Part shown: piece after piece, positions 11,093-22,804 of the stretch
Layout: each line of letters starts with the position of its first letter
Numbering within the stretch: position 1 is the first letter of the stretch
Origin: Eledone cirrhosa
Taxonomy: Eukaryota; Mollusca; Cephalopoda; Octopoda; Eledonidae
Assembly: GCA_964016885.1 (NCBI GenBank)
Contig: OZ024742.1
Coordinates: 124,550,115 to 124,614,114, forward strand
Reading direction: 5' to 3'
DNA: 64,000 nt
Translations under genes and position numbers: made by a program
Notes under the pieces: generated by a model
The model's input: only the letters and a program-made list of their open reading frames with translations
The model's database searches: none
Told to the model about the DNA's origin: nothing

Positions 11093-12976
11093 ATATGGGA
11101 TTAGAAGAATGTAAGGAAAGTGCATGACCTATACTATAGGTCATGGCATTATAAAGTATAATGTATGGCATATGACATAAAACACATAAGAGTGGTGAAA
11201 TATATGAAACATAGATTTTGCTGCTGGATTACTCACATTTATTGGGGCGTAGGGATCGGCAGTTGTACATTGTTATCTGCTGGGTAATTGATAAAGTGGC
11301 TAGCTATTCTGTGTACTTTGCACTATGTTTCAAACGACGCAAACAGAATATTTTTGTTTGTAAACAGGAGAAAAGTGTTTCCTCCCAGGAGTTCTAGATG
11401 TTAGTTGATGAGGCTAGGATATTTGATTTTTCAGTGTTAACTAAATGGCATCTTGTGTCCCGTCCGTTGAAGCCTTTCAGCTTTACCACAATAGTCCATT
11501 TGACTGTATGGTTTGTCATTCCACGTTCTTTCAATTGCCAACTATATTTTGACAGAGATGTTGGATTCTGCAATGTCTGTTATTAAACATATAAAGTTTT
11601 TGAGAAAAGCGGTATTATTCAGTCAGTCAAATGTAGATTTTTCCCGGTACTTCTGCTTTGTTAACGAGCTCCCAGGGCTGGCATTTCTTCTCCAGTGGGC
11701 TTCGAGATAGGGGTTCTTCAATTGCATTTCTGGGATGCCTGAGACGTCTTGTTAGTTTGCGTGGTATGCTTGTCGAGGATTTGTGATCCTATATTATTGA
11801 GGAAGCGGTAGCTCACCTTATCCAAGCTGTACTTGGTCAAAATATGCTTTGATACAAGGGAAAGAATGTGCTTATAGGGGAGTTATACCAGATACTCTTC
11901 CAGGCTGTGTGTGTTCTGTTGTTGCGGGTGTGCTAAATATATACATATATAATTCAAGTTAAAATTTACATGTAGACAGAGAGAAAGGAAAAGTCATATA
12001 TCGTTTGAGAACCACAAATATTGTGTACACATATATAAATCAAATAATATTCAGGAAAATACAAGTACTTTAAGGTGGAATAAATCATATCATCCTTACA
12101 GCATTGTTTCATAGTGCAAAAATCAGAAGCGAATAATCGATCTAACTAATCAATTATTGATTACCAGCAATATATTTCGGTTACGCAACAGCAGACAAGG
12201 ATCTAATCATGAGAGGATTGTTTTTATTTACGGCCCACACTGTAAATATTAACTTTATATCTGTCCAGAGCAGACAGTTTGTTCAAATCTCCACTCCACA
12301 TGAGATACATAAAGGTTTAATGGTCTGGGTAGATTTAGATAGGACTGGACGTCGTATCCGCTAGAAGGTACTCAAAGCTACCAGTCAAATTTGAAGCAAC
12401 TCACAAAATGAATACATTTGGAGTAGTAAAAACCATGTTAAGCTAACACTACATATTTTATATGTATGATGCCCCTGTGAAATCATAAATAAGTTTAATT
12501 GTCTTTCGTTCCACCCTTATTTATATATATATATATATATATATAATCATATATATAATCATATATATATATATGTGTGTATGTGTATATTTATGTATGT
12601 AATGTATGTATATTTGTATATGTGCATGAATGTGTGCGTGTGAGACTAAGTAGGTAGTAAGTGTGCTCAATTGAGAGAGGGCGCAAGCAAATGAAAACAA
12701 CACAAAGAGAAAAAAATATTATTATGTGAACTATTGTATCAGAATAGGAATTTGTTTAACAATTCCATTCTTGAAATCCTGATTATTTAAATATGAAAAG
12801 AACGTTGGAAGTACGAGAAACAAAAGCTTTGAGGAATATGAAGAAAAATAAAGGGAAATAAAGAAACGATATATTTTCTCTTCTTTATGAAAGGAAATTG
12901 TTAGTGCTTGTGTATTTGTATGCCTTTACGTATTAGTTTGTTTGAAGAGTCAAACGGAAATGAAAAATTCTGCTGA

Positions 12977-13053
<77 letters not shown>

Positions 13054-13860
13054 TATGTAGGTATATATACATATTTGAGTCCAGAGTTTAATATGGGGTA
13101 AGGTACCCAATACTTTAGTAGAATTTAAACATGAAATTTAATATTGAAATGGCTTCTACAGTATTAGAACTGTTTCATTCAGTAGAAATCATCAGATGGG
13201 GGGGGGGGGTTGTGTTTGTGTGATAGGGGGTGCGAGGAGTGACAAAAAATAGAATAAGTATGCTCAATCAAATGCTATGCATGTTTTCTGCAGAGATGAT
13301 ACTCTGATTTCGTTTGAAATCTAAACAGTCCTTCCTTTGGAAATAGCATGAATCTGTTTATGCATATATTTGATTCTAGTTCTCCCTCTTCAAATATGTC
13401 TCTCTCAATATATCTCTCAATCTCTCACGCGCACATTCACTTTCGTTTTCTTTCTCTATATCTCTTTAAAATACTTCCTGTTCCGGATTATTACCTCACT
13501 CAGAATAAATATCAACATTGCCGACTATGCGACATGAATGCAGAAATAGCATATAATGTTTTTCTTTCGGTTTCTTTTTTTGTGGTATCTCTTTTCCCTT
13601 CTTTCAATATGTTATATAATTTATTTGTTCGGTTGACTCATCGCTTACAGGATTTCACGTAAGCTCCTTATCAAACAACAAAAGCATCGGCTTGTGTGTG
13701 GTTTTCTAAAGCAAGTGGAATATATTTTGAAATCAGTCACAATTCTTTACATGAAAGGATACACACAGCCTCTCTCTCATACACTCAAATTAACATATAA
13801 ACACAAAACACACAGGTAAATATGTGTGTATATATTTATATGTGTGTATTTATATATATA
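11093..13860. other. Mostly unannotatable stretch with microsatellites
   Basis: No gene supported. TA/TATG tracts lie at 12522-12612, and a TA then GT tract at 12978-13050. A G-run of about 12 is at 13197-13208. The open frames at 11398-11710 and 13348-13662 show no motif. Confidence 0.5.
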
Positions 13861-13867
13861 TGTATAC

Positions 13868-13890
13868 ATATATATATATTTTTTTTTTAG

Positions 13891-13948
<58 letters not shown>

Positions 13949-13982
13949 TTAAAAAAATATATACCTTTATATATATATATAC
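13868..13982. repeat. TA microsatellite
   Basis: Interrupted TA tract with an oligo-T/oligo-A pair, immediately upstream of the second Penelope-like element. Confidence 0.9.
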
Positions 13983-13988
13983 CTATAT

Positions 13989-14094
13989 ATGAATAAGTTT
14001 GATGAGCACAAGCCGAAACTACTCGCGTTGCGATCGGGTTTATACCATCCTCTATGTATCTCTGCCCCACTCACACTCCATTCTCTCTCTCTCC

Positions 14095-14128
<34 letters not shown>

Positions 14129-16400
14129 TAAAAATAATGCTAACAACAAATGGAAAAATAATATACATAATACCAAAAATAGGACAAAAAACATAACGAA
14201 ACTAAATATAATATCACAACCAAAAGTTCATCAAGCAAAGACCAATAGGAATATAAATCCTGAACAGAGAAAAATCCATGTGTTAACGTCAGGACAACAA
14301 AAACCGGAAAAAGTAAAACTCCAGGAGGAAACATACCCAAAACAGGTAGATCCTAAAATAATTAATGTATCCAAAAGAGATCTTGACAATGATGAAATGC
14401 AAATCCTGTCAAAAGGACTGAAATTCACACCGACTCCAACAGTCAACAACCAAAAATTGAAGGAGGATACCCAAGAATTCTATCGAAAATTACGACTTGT
14501 AGAATTCTTCGCTGATAAAAGTAATGAGGGTGACGTATCACTAGCAAAGAATAAATCAATTTTCACTCCGCCAAAAGGAAGAAATATCTATCTCGACCAA
14601 TACATTGACATCCTGTCTAAATTTTCTCTTAGACGCAATACTTATGTTAGGCTCAACATTAACAAATCGGAAATGTCTGCACTTAAACGTATACAAAATG
14701 ATAAAACAATAATAATTATACAAGCATATAAAAAGGGTGTAATTGTTACAATGGTTGCTGAATACTACAAAGATTTGTTTGAGGAACAACTGATAGACAC
14801 AACATTCTATCATGAAATACCGTCAAATATAGACCACAACATCATGAAGAAGATCAACAACCTGACCTCAAAATACTACAAATCACTTACTTATAAGGAA
14901 AGAGGTTACATCACAAATTTTGAGCCAAAACCCAGCAACCTGTATGGCCTACCGAAAGTTCATAATTCAAAAGAAATTCAACTGGCAGTAAAAGAACAAA
15001 AGAATGAGTACATTAAATTATTACACCCAAATGACTTAAAACTTAGACCTATTATAGCTGGTCCAACATGCCCTACCCACCCTCTAAGCAATTTTGTTGA
15101 CATTACTTTGAAACCACTATGTATTTACATACCCAGTTTCATCCGGGATGATATCGACTTCCTGTCCCATCTTCCTAAAACCAAGGAAACGAATTCACTT
15201 CTACTTAGTTTTGATGTGGTAAGCCTTTACACCAACATTACACATGATTTAGGAGTAAAGGCGGTTAAATACTGAGTGGAAAAACATAGAGAGGTGATTC
15301 CTACCAGATTCACGGCGCCATTTATATTAGACGCAGTCAAACTTATTCTGGAAAACAACACTTTCTTCTTCAATAGAAAGTATTACATCCAAATTAGAGG
15401 CACAGCAATGGGAACGAAGTTTGCTCCTGTTTACGCGAATTCTGTAATGGGATACTTAGAACACCAACTCTGCCAAGAAATAGAGGAAAAATATAGCACA
15501 GAATTTAGAAAGTACATTGAAAAGTCTTGGAAGAGATACTTTGACGACTGTTTCATCATCTGGACCGAGTCTCTAGATACTCTGGATGTGTTCAATATCC
15601 TCCTGAATAACCTACACCCATCTATCCAATTCACAAAAAAGATGAATAGTACCAAATAACCATTCCTAGATATAATGGTAATCAAAAACGACACAACCAT
15701 TACCACGGATATATATTATAAACACACAGACACCCATCAATATCTGAATTTTAAGTCGTGCCATCCACCTCATACAAAACGCAACATCCCATACTGCCTG
15801 GCTAGAAGAATTTGTACCATTGTAGAAGATACGAATACCAGGAACAATCGCCTAACAGAACTAAGAGAATCTTTGCTCAAACAAAAATACCCATCTCTAC
15901 TTATTTAAAATCGCATACAGCGGGCTATAAAAATACCTGTACAACAACTTAGGACAACCCAAGGAAGAAGAAACCAAGAACTGGTCATACCATTTATAAT
16001 GACACACAACCAATGTCACCAGAATATCTTCAACACTGCCAAAGCAAACCTACCGATTATTGCTCAAAGTAATGAATTAAAAGGTTTAATCATAGACCGA
16101 TCTTCGACTCTTAGTAAAAGACAGCCAAATAATTTGAAGCAATTACTAACGAAGGCAAAGTTTGTCCTTAACAACAAAGACCAATCATTCACTGTATCTA
16201 AATTCAATCATAGTCGATGTGGCACATGTTTAATCCATACACACTGGTCAATATATGAACACGAAAATTGGAAAAATATTCCCAAATGCAAATATGACCT
16301 GCAAAAGCAGATATCTAATTTACTGCATTAAATGCCCGAATTGTGAAGAACTATATGTCGATCAAACTGGAAATGCACTATCGGAGAGAGAGAGAGAGCG
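13989..16400 (+). pseudogene. Penelope-like RT with truncated GIY-YIG domain
   Basis: One reading frame carries a Penelope-like protein from about 14131 to 16310 with three in-frame stops: TGA at 15273 (probably a former TGG), TAA at 15657 and TAA at 15906. Landmarks: LSKGLKFTPTP near 14407, LYGLPKVHN near 14940, LRPIIAGPTCPTHPLSNFVD near 15043, SFDVVSLYTNI (motif A) near 15210, GTAMGTKFAPVYANSVMGYL (motif B) near 15400, RYFDDCFIIW (motif C; YFDD encoded at 15537-15548), PFLDI near 15660 and SRCGTCLIH, a Cys pair before the nuclease, near 16212. After a frame change near 16310 it reads CIKCPNCEELYVDQTGNALS, the start of a GIY-YIG domain, which then dissolves into a GA repeat at 16383. The frame before 14131 is translation through CT and TA repeats, so the first 45 residues are not ancestral. 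Confidence 0.88.
14074..14130. repeat. CT then TA microsatellite
   Basis: CT units (14082-14108) passing into TA units (14109-14129) at the 5' edge of the Penelope-like coding region. Confidence 0.9.
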
Positions 16401-16475
16401 ACAGAGAGCGAGACATAGAGATAGCAAGAGAGGGTGTATGTGTGTGTGTGTGTGAGAGAGCGAGAGAGAGAGAGA

Positions 16476-16527
<52 letters not shown>
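16383..16527. repeat. GA microsatellite with internal TG units
   Basis: GA repeat with a short TGTGTG block at 16438-16455. It begins exactly where the GIY-YIG coding sequence breaks off and ends where an R4/Dong tail begins. Confidence 0.9.
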
Positions 16528-16696
16528 ACTTTAAAAAGCATGCTTGCTGGGAACAGCAAGTACCCTCCGATACGTCCCGAATATCTGAGGGTGCAGGTTA
16601 TGGTTTGATGTTCATTTGAACAAACTTCCGAGTGAATTTACATCAATGACTAGGACTGCAAGAAAATATTAAAATATTAGTAATAATAATAATGGC
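16528..16696 (+). mobile_element. Solo 3' tail of R4/Dong-like element, type 1
   Basis: Matches the last ~150 bp of the elements at 28222-29490 and 30423-30577: AAAGCATGCTTGCTGGGAAC, then CCTCCGATACGTCC, CATCAATGACTAGGACT and a terminal AATAATAATAAT. It encodes only the last residues and 3' untranslated region, so it is an extreme 5' truncation. Confidence 0.85.
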
Positions 16697-17560
16697 CACA
16701 ACGGCTTACATATAGGGGACAATACAAAAAGACAGGAACAGAATTATAGTTATAATTGTTATTATAACCTCACCAACACAATCTACAACAGCAATGACCG
16801 CAACCATACAATCATTTCAATACTGGCCAATCAAAGTATGTAAAAGAATAATAACATAAATACTTCCCTCAGAGTAGCAGATATATGTTCATATATTTTC
16901 TCCCAAGAAAAAGTTTTTTACTGTAGTGGGGTTATAATAACGCTGGGGATATTGATGATTGTGATGAGATCGATGGTGATGATGGTGAAAATGATCTCTT
17001 TATAATAATAACAATAGTGATGGTGTCTCAAAAAACACTGGTAGTTTCGTAACCTAATAATCGCTAGGAAGTAAATGTTGTGGTCATAGAGTGTTACAAT
17101 TTGAACAATCATATAGATACTATGGGAGTCCCTATCAAAGGATACTGAAAATGAATGCATAAGAAATGGAGAAAATGACGCTTTTTTCAATTGATAGAGC
17201 AGAGGTTATGTGACCACACCAGAGCAATACAAAAAGAACATCGCTGATAGAAGTGGAATTTGAAGCTGTCGTTGGACGTGAATCATGAAACAGCAGTGAA
17301 ATAAATAGTTAAGATGAAAGTTTTGTTGATGATAAGGAAGTTATAGCAGAGGACAAGTGTAGAGAAATATTTGGTAACCTACAGAAACAGGGTAGAGATG
17401 AATTGTCTGGCGAGAGAATGTAGATGGTATGGAAGATAATTAAATTAATGAAAACATGACAGGTGAAGAGAAGGCAATGTACGACAGCATAAGGGTAAGG
17501 ACACAGGAAGACAATAATAATCTTATTTGCAGCCTAAAGAGTTTAACCAATGCAAGCTGA
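16697..17560. other. Stretch without clear gene
   Basis: Probably includes decayed upstream sequence of the RT pseudogene that follows, from about 17240, but no motif is firm. Confidence 0.4.
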
Positions 17561-18390
17561 ACCAACAAACATATAAAATGAATGAAATTTCTAAAATACA
17601 TCAAAACAAATAGCATCACAATAATAAATGATCTGATAATGTCAGTAAGCATTGTTGCAACAAAATATGGATGTAGAACGTTGACAAAGGGCAGGACAAT
17701 ATTGTGCTTAAAATATATCACTAAAGGGAAAGAGGTAGACAACTACAGACCAATAGCATGCTTCCCATATGTGGAAATTATTGACTGGAATAATCGCAGA
17801 ATCAATGTACGGATATCTTGAAGAAAATGGACTCCTACCAGATGAGCAAAATGAGTGCAAGCTTACTTGCAGAGATACAAAGGACCAGCTTTAGATAAAT
17901 AAAACAATACTTAACGAGATTTTAAGAGGAGGAAGCTCCACTTGAGCACGGCGTGGATCGATTACGACAATGCCTATGACATGATTCCTGGGAATGAAAT
18001 CAAAGGCCCCAGAAAAAATTCAACCACTTATTATTCATGGACGAACTTCAACTCTATGCTAAGCATGCATTCCAGCTTGGTTCCCTCGTTGATACTGTGT
18101 ATACATTTAGTGATGACGTCAGAATAGTGTTCGGATTAAAACGTGTGGTGTGTTAATCTTGAACAAAAGCAAACGCATCAGCATTGAGGTGTTCGTGCTA
18201 ACAACAGGAAATGTTATGGAGCAAATAGAAGAGGAAGGTTATAATTACCTAGGGATATTGGAAGTTGATGAGAGATGGAACTTAAACCAAACTTTAAGGT
18301 GTAATAAATGCGCAGACTGGGACATTCTCAATTCGAAACTGAATGGACAGATTAAGAGGAAAGCTATCAATACAAGGGTGGTATGACGAG
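17560..18390 (+). pseudogene. R4/Dong-like RT, decayed with internal deletions
   Basis: Across three frames the order of an R4/Dong RT is visible: LTKGRTILCLK near 17685, [13 protein letters not shown] near 17730, [19 protein letters not shown] near 17800-17860, KDQL near 17882, AWIDYDNAYDMIP (motif A) near 17951, then a jump to FMDELQLYAKHAFQLGSL near 18035-18085 (motif C, catalytic pair changed to DE), and EEEGYNYLGILEVDER (motif E region) near 18228. Motif B is missing, so about 200 bp between motifs A and C are deleted. It is close to, but clearly different from, the element at 31928-35577. Confidence 0.8.
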
Positions 18391-18938
18391 GACTGTAGGA
18401 CAGGAAGGGTTGGCAATTTTCTTTGGTCTGGTGGCAGTATGAAAGAGGTTGTATAGTGGACCAGGTTGAAAGGACTGAAGACAGACACTTTTCGCTTTGG
18501 CCAATACTTCATCCACTTCTTCAAGTTACACTTGGAAAGGAAGGTGAGTGTGGAGACAGAAGTGATGCCCCCTAGTACATTTTCTGAAAGGTAGGTGTAT
18601 GTGGCAAGAATGGCCCGTGTGAATTGCCCTACTCTGACCATGCGCTGTAGGCTGGTTAATTTGAGGAGGAGAGGGGTGTCCTTCCCGGGTGCCCTAGAAG
18701 CGTCGGGTAGTTCAGGATTGGTGGGGTAACAGAGTCGAACCTGCGTGGTTCACACCGCCCCCCCCCCCGGCCATTTTGCTATTTTTATACATAGTTTATT
18801 TTATATTTTCATTGTTAAATTGGTTTTGTTACTGAACATTTTTACTCGATCTCATTGTTAACCCCCACTGTCCGTGTCTTTGTATTGTCCCCTACATGTC
18901 GGCCCTTGTGGCAAATAAATAAAATCATTATTTCTATT
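18390..18938 (+). mobile_element. 5'-truncated Tx1/L1-like 3' end
   Basis: The plus strand reads WTRLKGLKTDTFRFGQ, FFKLHLERKVSVET and SERWVYVARMARVN, clearly homologous to the C-terminus of the antisense element at 35761-41312 (WTRFKGLKTDTF, ERWVNVARMVRVN). The untranslated region contains a C-run near 18760 and ends GGCAAATAAATAAAATCATT followed by ATT units. Only the last ~80 residues and the 3' untranslated region remain. Confidence 0.85.
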
Positions 18939-18940
18939 AT

Positions 18941-19308
18941 TATTATTTTACATTTATCTTGCTTTATGTTCATACAAGTTATCACCAAGTCACAACCAGT
19001 GACCTTAAGAGACATCAAGGTCTGCCATGTTCAAGAAAGAATACATACATACACACATGTATCTTTCGGTGTTTACAGTTGTGATACATTTATATTGACA
19101 GAATCTTCCTTAGTATATGGGCAGTTCCTATTAATATTACCTTTTGTATTTCTTCTATACGCGGGTTTCCTGTCATTTGGCATGAGTGATCATTAGAACC
19201 TTTAGCTAACATTCCGAGAGCGCCTACAACCACTGGTATTGTTTTATTTCTCAACTTCCACATTTTTCCAAACTCCATTTCCAAGTTTTTATACTTGCTC
19301 AATTGATT
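18941..19308 (-). mobile_element. 5'-truncated R4/Dong-like 3' end, type 2, antisense
   Basis: Reverse complement of the 3' end of the element at 31928-35757. The minus strand encodes 70 residues from 19302 including FGKMWKLRNKTIPVVVGALG and ending AHILRKILSI, then the same untranslated tail ending in TAA/AAT units at 18941-18950. Its truncated 5' end at 19303-19332 abuts TTATTATTG and a run of TTG units, so trinucleotide repeat lies on both sides. Confidence 0.9.
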
Positions 19309-19332
19309 ATTATTGTTGTTGTTGTTGTTGCT

Positions 19333-20920
19333 AAGGATGCTAGTAGATGGAATAAATAAGTCGGAATCGCAAGCGACAATTTATATTTTTACTTTATTCG
19401 TCTGATATTCAGAAAGTTAAATTATTACTAGAGATATCCTGTCTAAACACGGCATAGATAATATAAATATAATGTCAACTAGTTTGATTCTTGCTCTAAT
19501 TGTGTCGATTGGATGCGATGTTACCACTAGCGCTAATCATGTCGATGTTTCATCATTTTCTGATTTGTAGAATCGTATTTTGCTGTTGTCACATTACTAT
19601 GGTCTTCACAAGTAGACTGACAGCTCAGTGGAATTTAGCTAGATACCAACGGCAGGTGTCAAACAACTACCGTACCTTCTGTTATTGAGGTTTCCTATTA
19701 TTATTTGTGGAAGTAACGACGATAGAACTTTTAACATCATTAACACTTATCTTCTATATATTTTATATGAAAGATCTGACCAGAAAGCCTCTAATTAATT
19801 AATCTATCCGTTAGTAATAAGAGCAAAATATCTACTCTTGAATGTCATTCAATCGTTGTAAGTCGAACACAAAGTAGATAATCTATCGTAAGATGCGGAA
19901 CTCCTGTAAGAAATGGTCTGGTCATGGTGAATGCATTTGATCTTAGGTTTGCTCTGTCAGTAAAATCTTAGAGCTAAACAAGAGCAGTGACAACAGCATC
20001 AACCACAAGATATAACAACAAAGCAACGAGAACTTCTTATTTGATAAATAGTGATATGGGAAAGTTTTATCTTGAGAATTGTAGTAGATTGTTTTGCATT
20101 TCGAAGAAAGCACAAGGTTTTAATCTTCCAGTTCAGCGGTAGAATACATTTAACATAGATATAAATCTAGCAATACGTTAAATTTATTATGAGTCGTAGT
20201 CATCTATAGAAGTAGATTTTTAAAAATAGAAATGTTGTTTCTAGAATATTTACGTGAATATGAAAATAACACTGGAGACATTCATTGTCCGCTAAACGTC
20301 GTTACCAAGAAGAAATATTAGTTGTCAGACAAAACACAGTTTCAAACTGTTTCTTCAAAATTGCTGTCAAACTCACTGAATGAGAAAATAACGTTAGAGA
20401 TGCTATGTTTGAAAAAAAAAACAACCTCAAAACGAAAGTAAACGCAAAAAGAAAATATTACGACACACTAAAAGTGTTTTTTTTTTTTTGTTATTTCTTT
20501 CTTGTAAAATAACTCTATATATTCATTTTCGAAGTATATTACTTAAGTGAAGAAAATGAAGAATGAAATTTATATTGAAAATATCATTTAAAGAACAGTT
20601 TTATATCTGGTTAAATGACATTATGGGATATCTTTGTTGTAGACCATGTTGCACATGAAAATAGATGTTTATTCCAGCGTAACCATCAACATGGAAAGAT
20701 ATTAAAACTTATCGAGTATATTACTTGCAGAACAAACAATTTAAATTAAGCTGGTCAGTTAATAAAGAGGGAAAATTGCATATTCTTTTGTAGAGGATTG
20801 TAGGTATGGCATTAACTTTTGGTCGCGATCAGAGCAAATGTTACAAGGGAAATCAAAGAAAGCATTTCGTGTTATAGACATCACAGTAACGGTAAAAGAA
20901 ATAGAAGAGCGTTAGTGTTT
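19333..20920. other. Stretch without recognisable gene
   Basis: No gene or repeat recognised. Short A/T homopolymer runs occur near 20409 and 20480. Confidence 0.45.
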
Positions 20921-20929
20921 GAAAAGGAA

Positions 20930-21281
20930 ATGAAGTTAGATATAGAGACAATAGAAGGGAGAATTGAAAGAGAGAGGGGGCGAGAGGTACACAAAGACAG
21001 AGAGATAAATGGGAGACAGAGAGACAACTACACAGAGAAAGATAATGGAAAGAGAACGAAAAGAGGAATATAGAAAGAGACTGTTTGTGTTGGGGGCGGA
21101 GACATAGTGGAATAAGAAAAGTAGTGTGTGTGTGGGATAGAAAGAATGATAGAAATAGAGAGAGTAGTGAGAGAGAGTGAGGGAGATAAAGATACACGAA
21201 AGAGAACGAAGAGAAATTGTGTGAAAGAGATCTACAGGAAATAAAAAGAAGCGGGAATTAGAGAGAGACTATTTAGGGAAA

Positions 21282-21318
<37 letters not shown>

Positions 21319-21320
21319 GT
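20930..21320 (+). repeat. Purine-rich low-complexity tract
   Basis: About 390 bp in which the plus strand is mostly GA-rich purine (words such as AGAGAGAGGGGG and GAGAGACAACT), with a short TGTGTGTG block at 21285-21297. Open frames here are compositional. Confidence 0.7.
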
Positions 21321-21691
21321 TAGAAAAGCATAGAAGAAACACAAATCTGACTGAGACACCGTAGATTGAATGAAGAGACGAAGCAGGGAAATAAAGTGTG
21401 AATAAAAGAAAAGATAGAGAATAAGATCCGTTTCAATAATGTGTTGATTGAGTAGCCAGCCGATGACAATGACTCATATATATATAAAACCGCATTGAAC
21501 TTTGTTTTACATCTGTATATCAAAGTCAAATATTCTATCATTGATCAATTTAAGTTATTTATAATGCAGCGCACGCACAGAGTCCAAGATGGAGATGTAA
21601 AAATACATAGAAATAGATGTATGTGCGTGAGTAAGTGTTAGGGTGATTCTGTGGTCGCGTATAGGATGGGGAAATGGACTGAAACAGAAAT

Positions 21692-21693
21692 AT

Positions 21694-21739
<46 letters not shown>

Positions 21740-21760
21740 CATATATATAAATATAAGGGG
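21692..21760. repeat. TA microsatellite
   Basis: About 38 bp of TA plus interrupted TA-rich sequence. Confidence 0.9.
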
Positions 21761-21849
21761 TGGTGAGTATATTGTATGTGCGTGAATGTGTATAGTTAGG
21801 GTCAGTGAAAATAAAACCAAAGGCATAAAAAATAAGGGTCAAGAAGCAC

Positions 21850-22036
21850 AATAATTATTTCTACATTTTGGCACAAGGCTAGCAATTACCCCAGTACATT
21901 ACTGGTACTTTATTTTATCGACCCCGAAAGGAGGAAAGGCAATGTTAACCTTGGCTGGATTTGAACTCGAATCGAAAAGGCGCGTAACTCCATGCTGCAA
22001 AGCATAATGTCTTACCCTATACCGATATTGCCAATA
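21850..22036 (-). mobile_element. OR-type tRNA-derived SINE
   Basis: Complete but diverged copy. On the minus strand: GGCAATATCGGTATAGGG head (A box), GAGTTCAAATCC (B box), CGGGGTCGATAAAATAAAG-like core, CCAGTAATGTACTGG, and a TTGTGCC...AATTATT tail. Confidence 0.9.
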
Positions 22037-22155
22037 TACGACTCTTCAAGAAGCATAATCATGCACGTTTGTATGATAAAACATACCTATATATGTATGT
22101 CATACGTAGTATATACATTTTATATACATTATACATGTATTATATAATATACATA

Positions 22156-22156
<1 letters not shown>

Positions 22157-22209
<53 letters not shown>
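22157..22209. repeat. GT microsatellite
   Basis: About 52 bp of pure GT; a degenerate TG-rich stretch follows at 22383-22465. Confidence 0.95.
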
Positions 22210-22214
<5 letters not shown>

Positions 22215-22465
22215 CATGTGTATGGCTTTTAAAAGACAATTTACCTGGAAAGAAATTAGAGAGAAATTTACCATACTGAAAGCTTTCATTTCATTTCTCG
22301 CATTATAAATGTGAGTGTATGTCTTGCAATTTACTTGTAGCAGCAATCAACTTATTATTAATAGTTTTAGACTGCTGGGTTTTGTGTGTGTGTGATTGTG
22401 TTTGTGTGCGTGTGTGAGTGTGCATGTCGGTGTGGGTGTGGGTGTATGTGTGTTCGTGTATGTGT

Positions 22466-22804
22466 TACACTAAATGAATTATTTGTATTCACTTATTGTT
22501 ATTTCTAGTTTATATCCCATTCTTGTACAATAGCGGTGCGGTTTTATTTTGCGATTAATTAAAAAGAATGTCAGCCCTTATGATATTTCTCAGAGCTCAA
22601 AATAGCTTGTGAGGGAAGAGATTTAGTCCAAAAGTTTGCAACAAAATTGACTCCGTTAAATCGGCTCGAGGACTAAATTTGAAACTGCCGGAATCAATTA
22701 ACCAAAGTTATACCGTCAGAGGTTTATATAACTAAGAAATTATCATAAATATTTATCAGAAAGTGAGATCATAAAAGAGTAAATAAAAGAAAAAGAGAGT
22801 TTAT
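22466..22804. other. Stretch without recognisable gene
   Basis: AT-rich sequence with no feature seen. Confidence 0.4.

Noticed and set aside
10823..11125. Open frames of poly-Phe, poly-Arg and poly-Glu
   Set aside because: They are translations of the GAA microsatellite.
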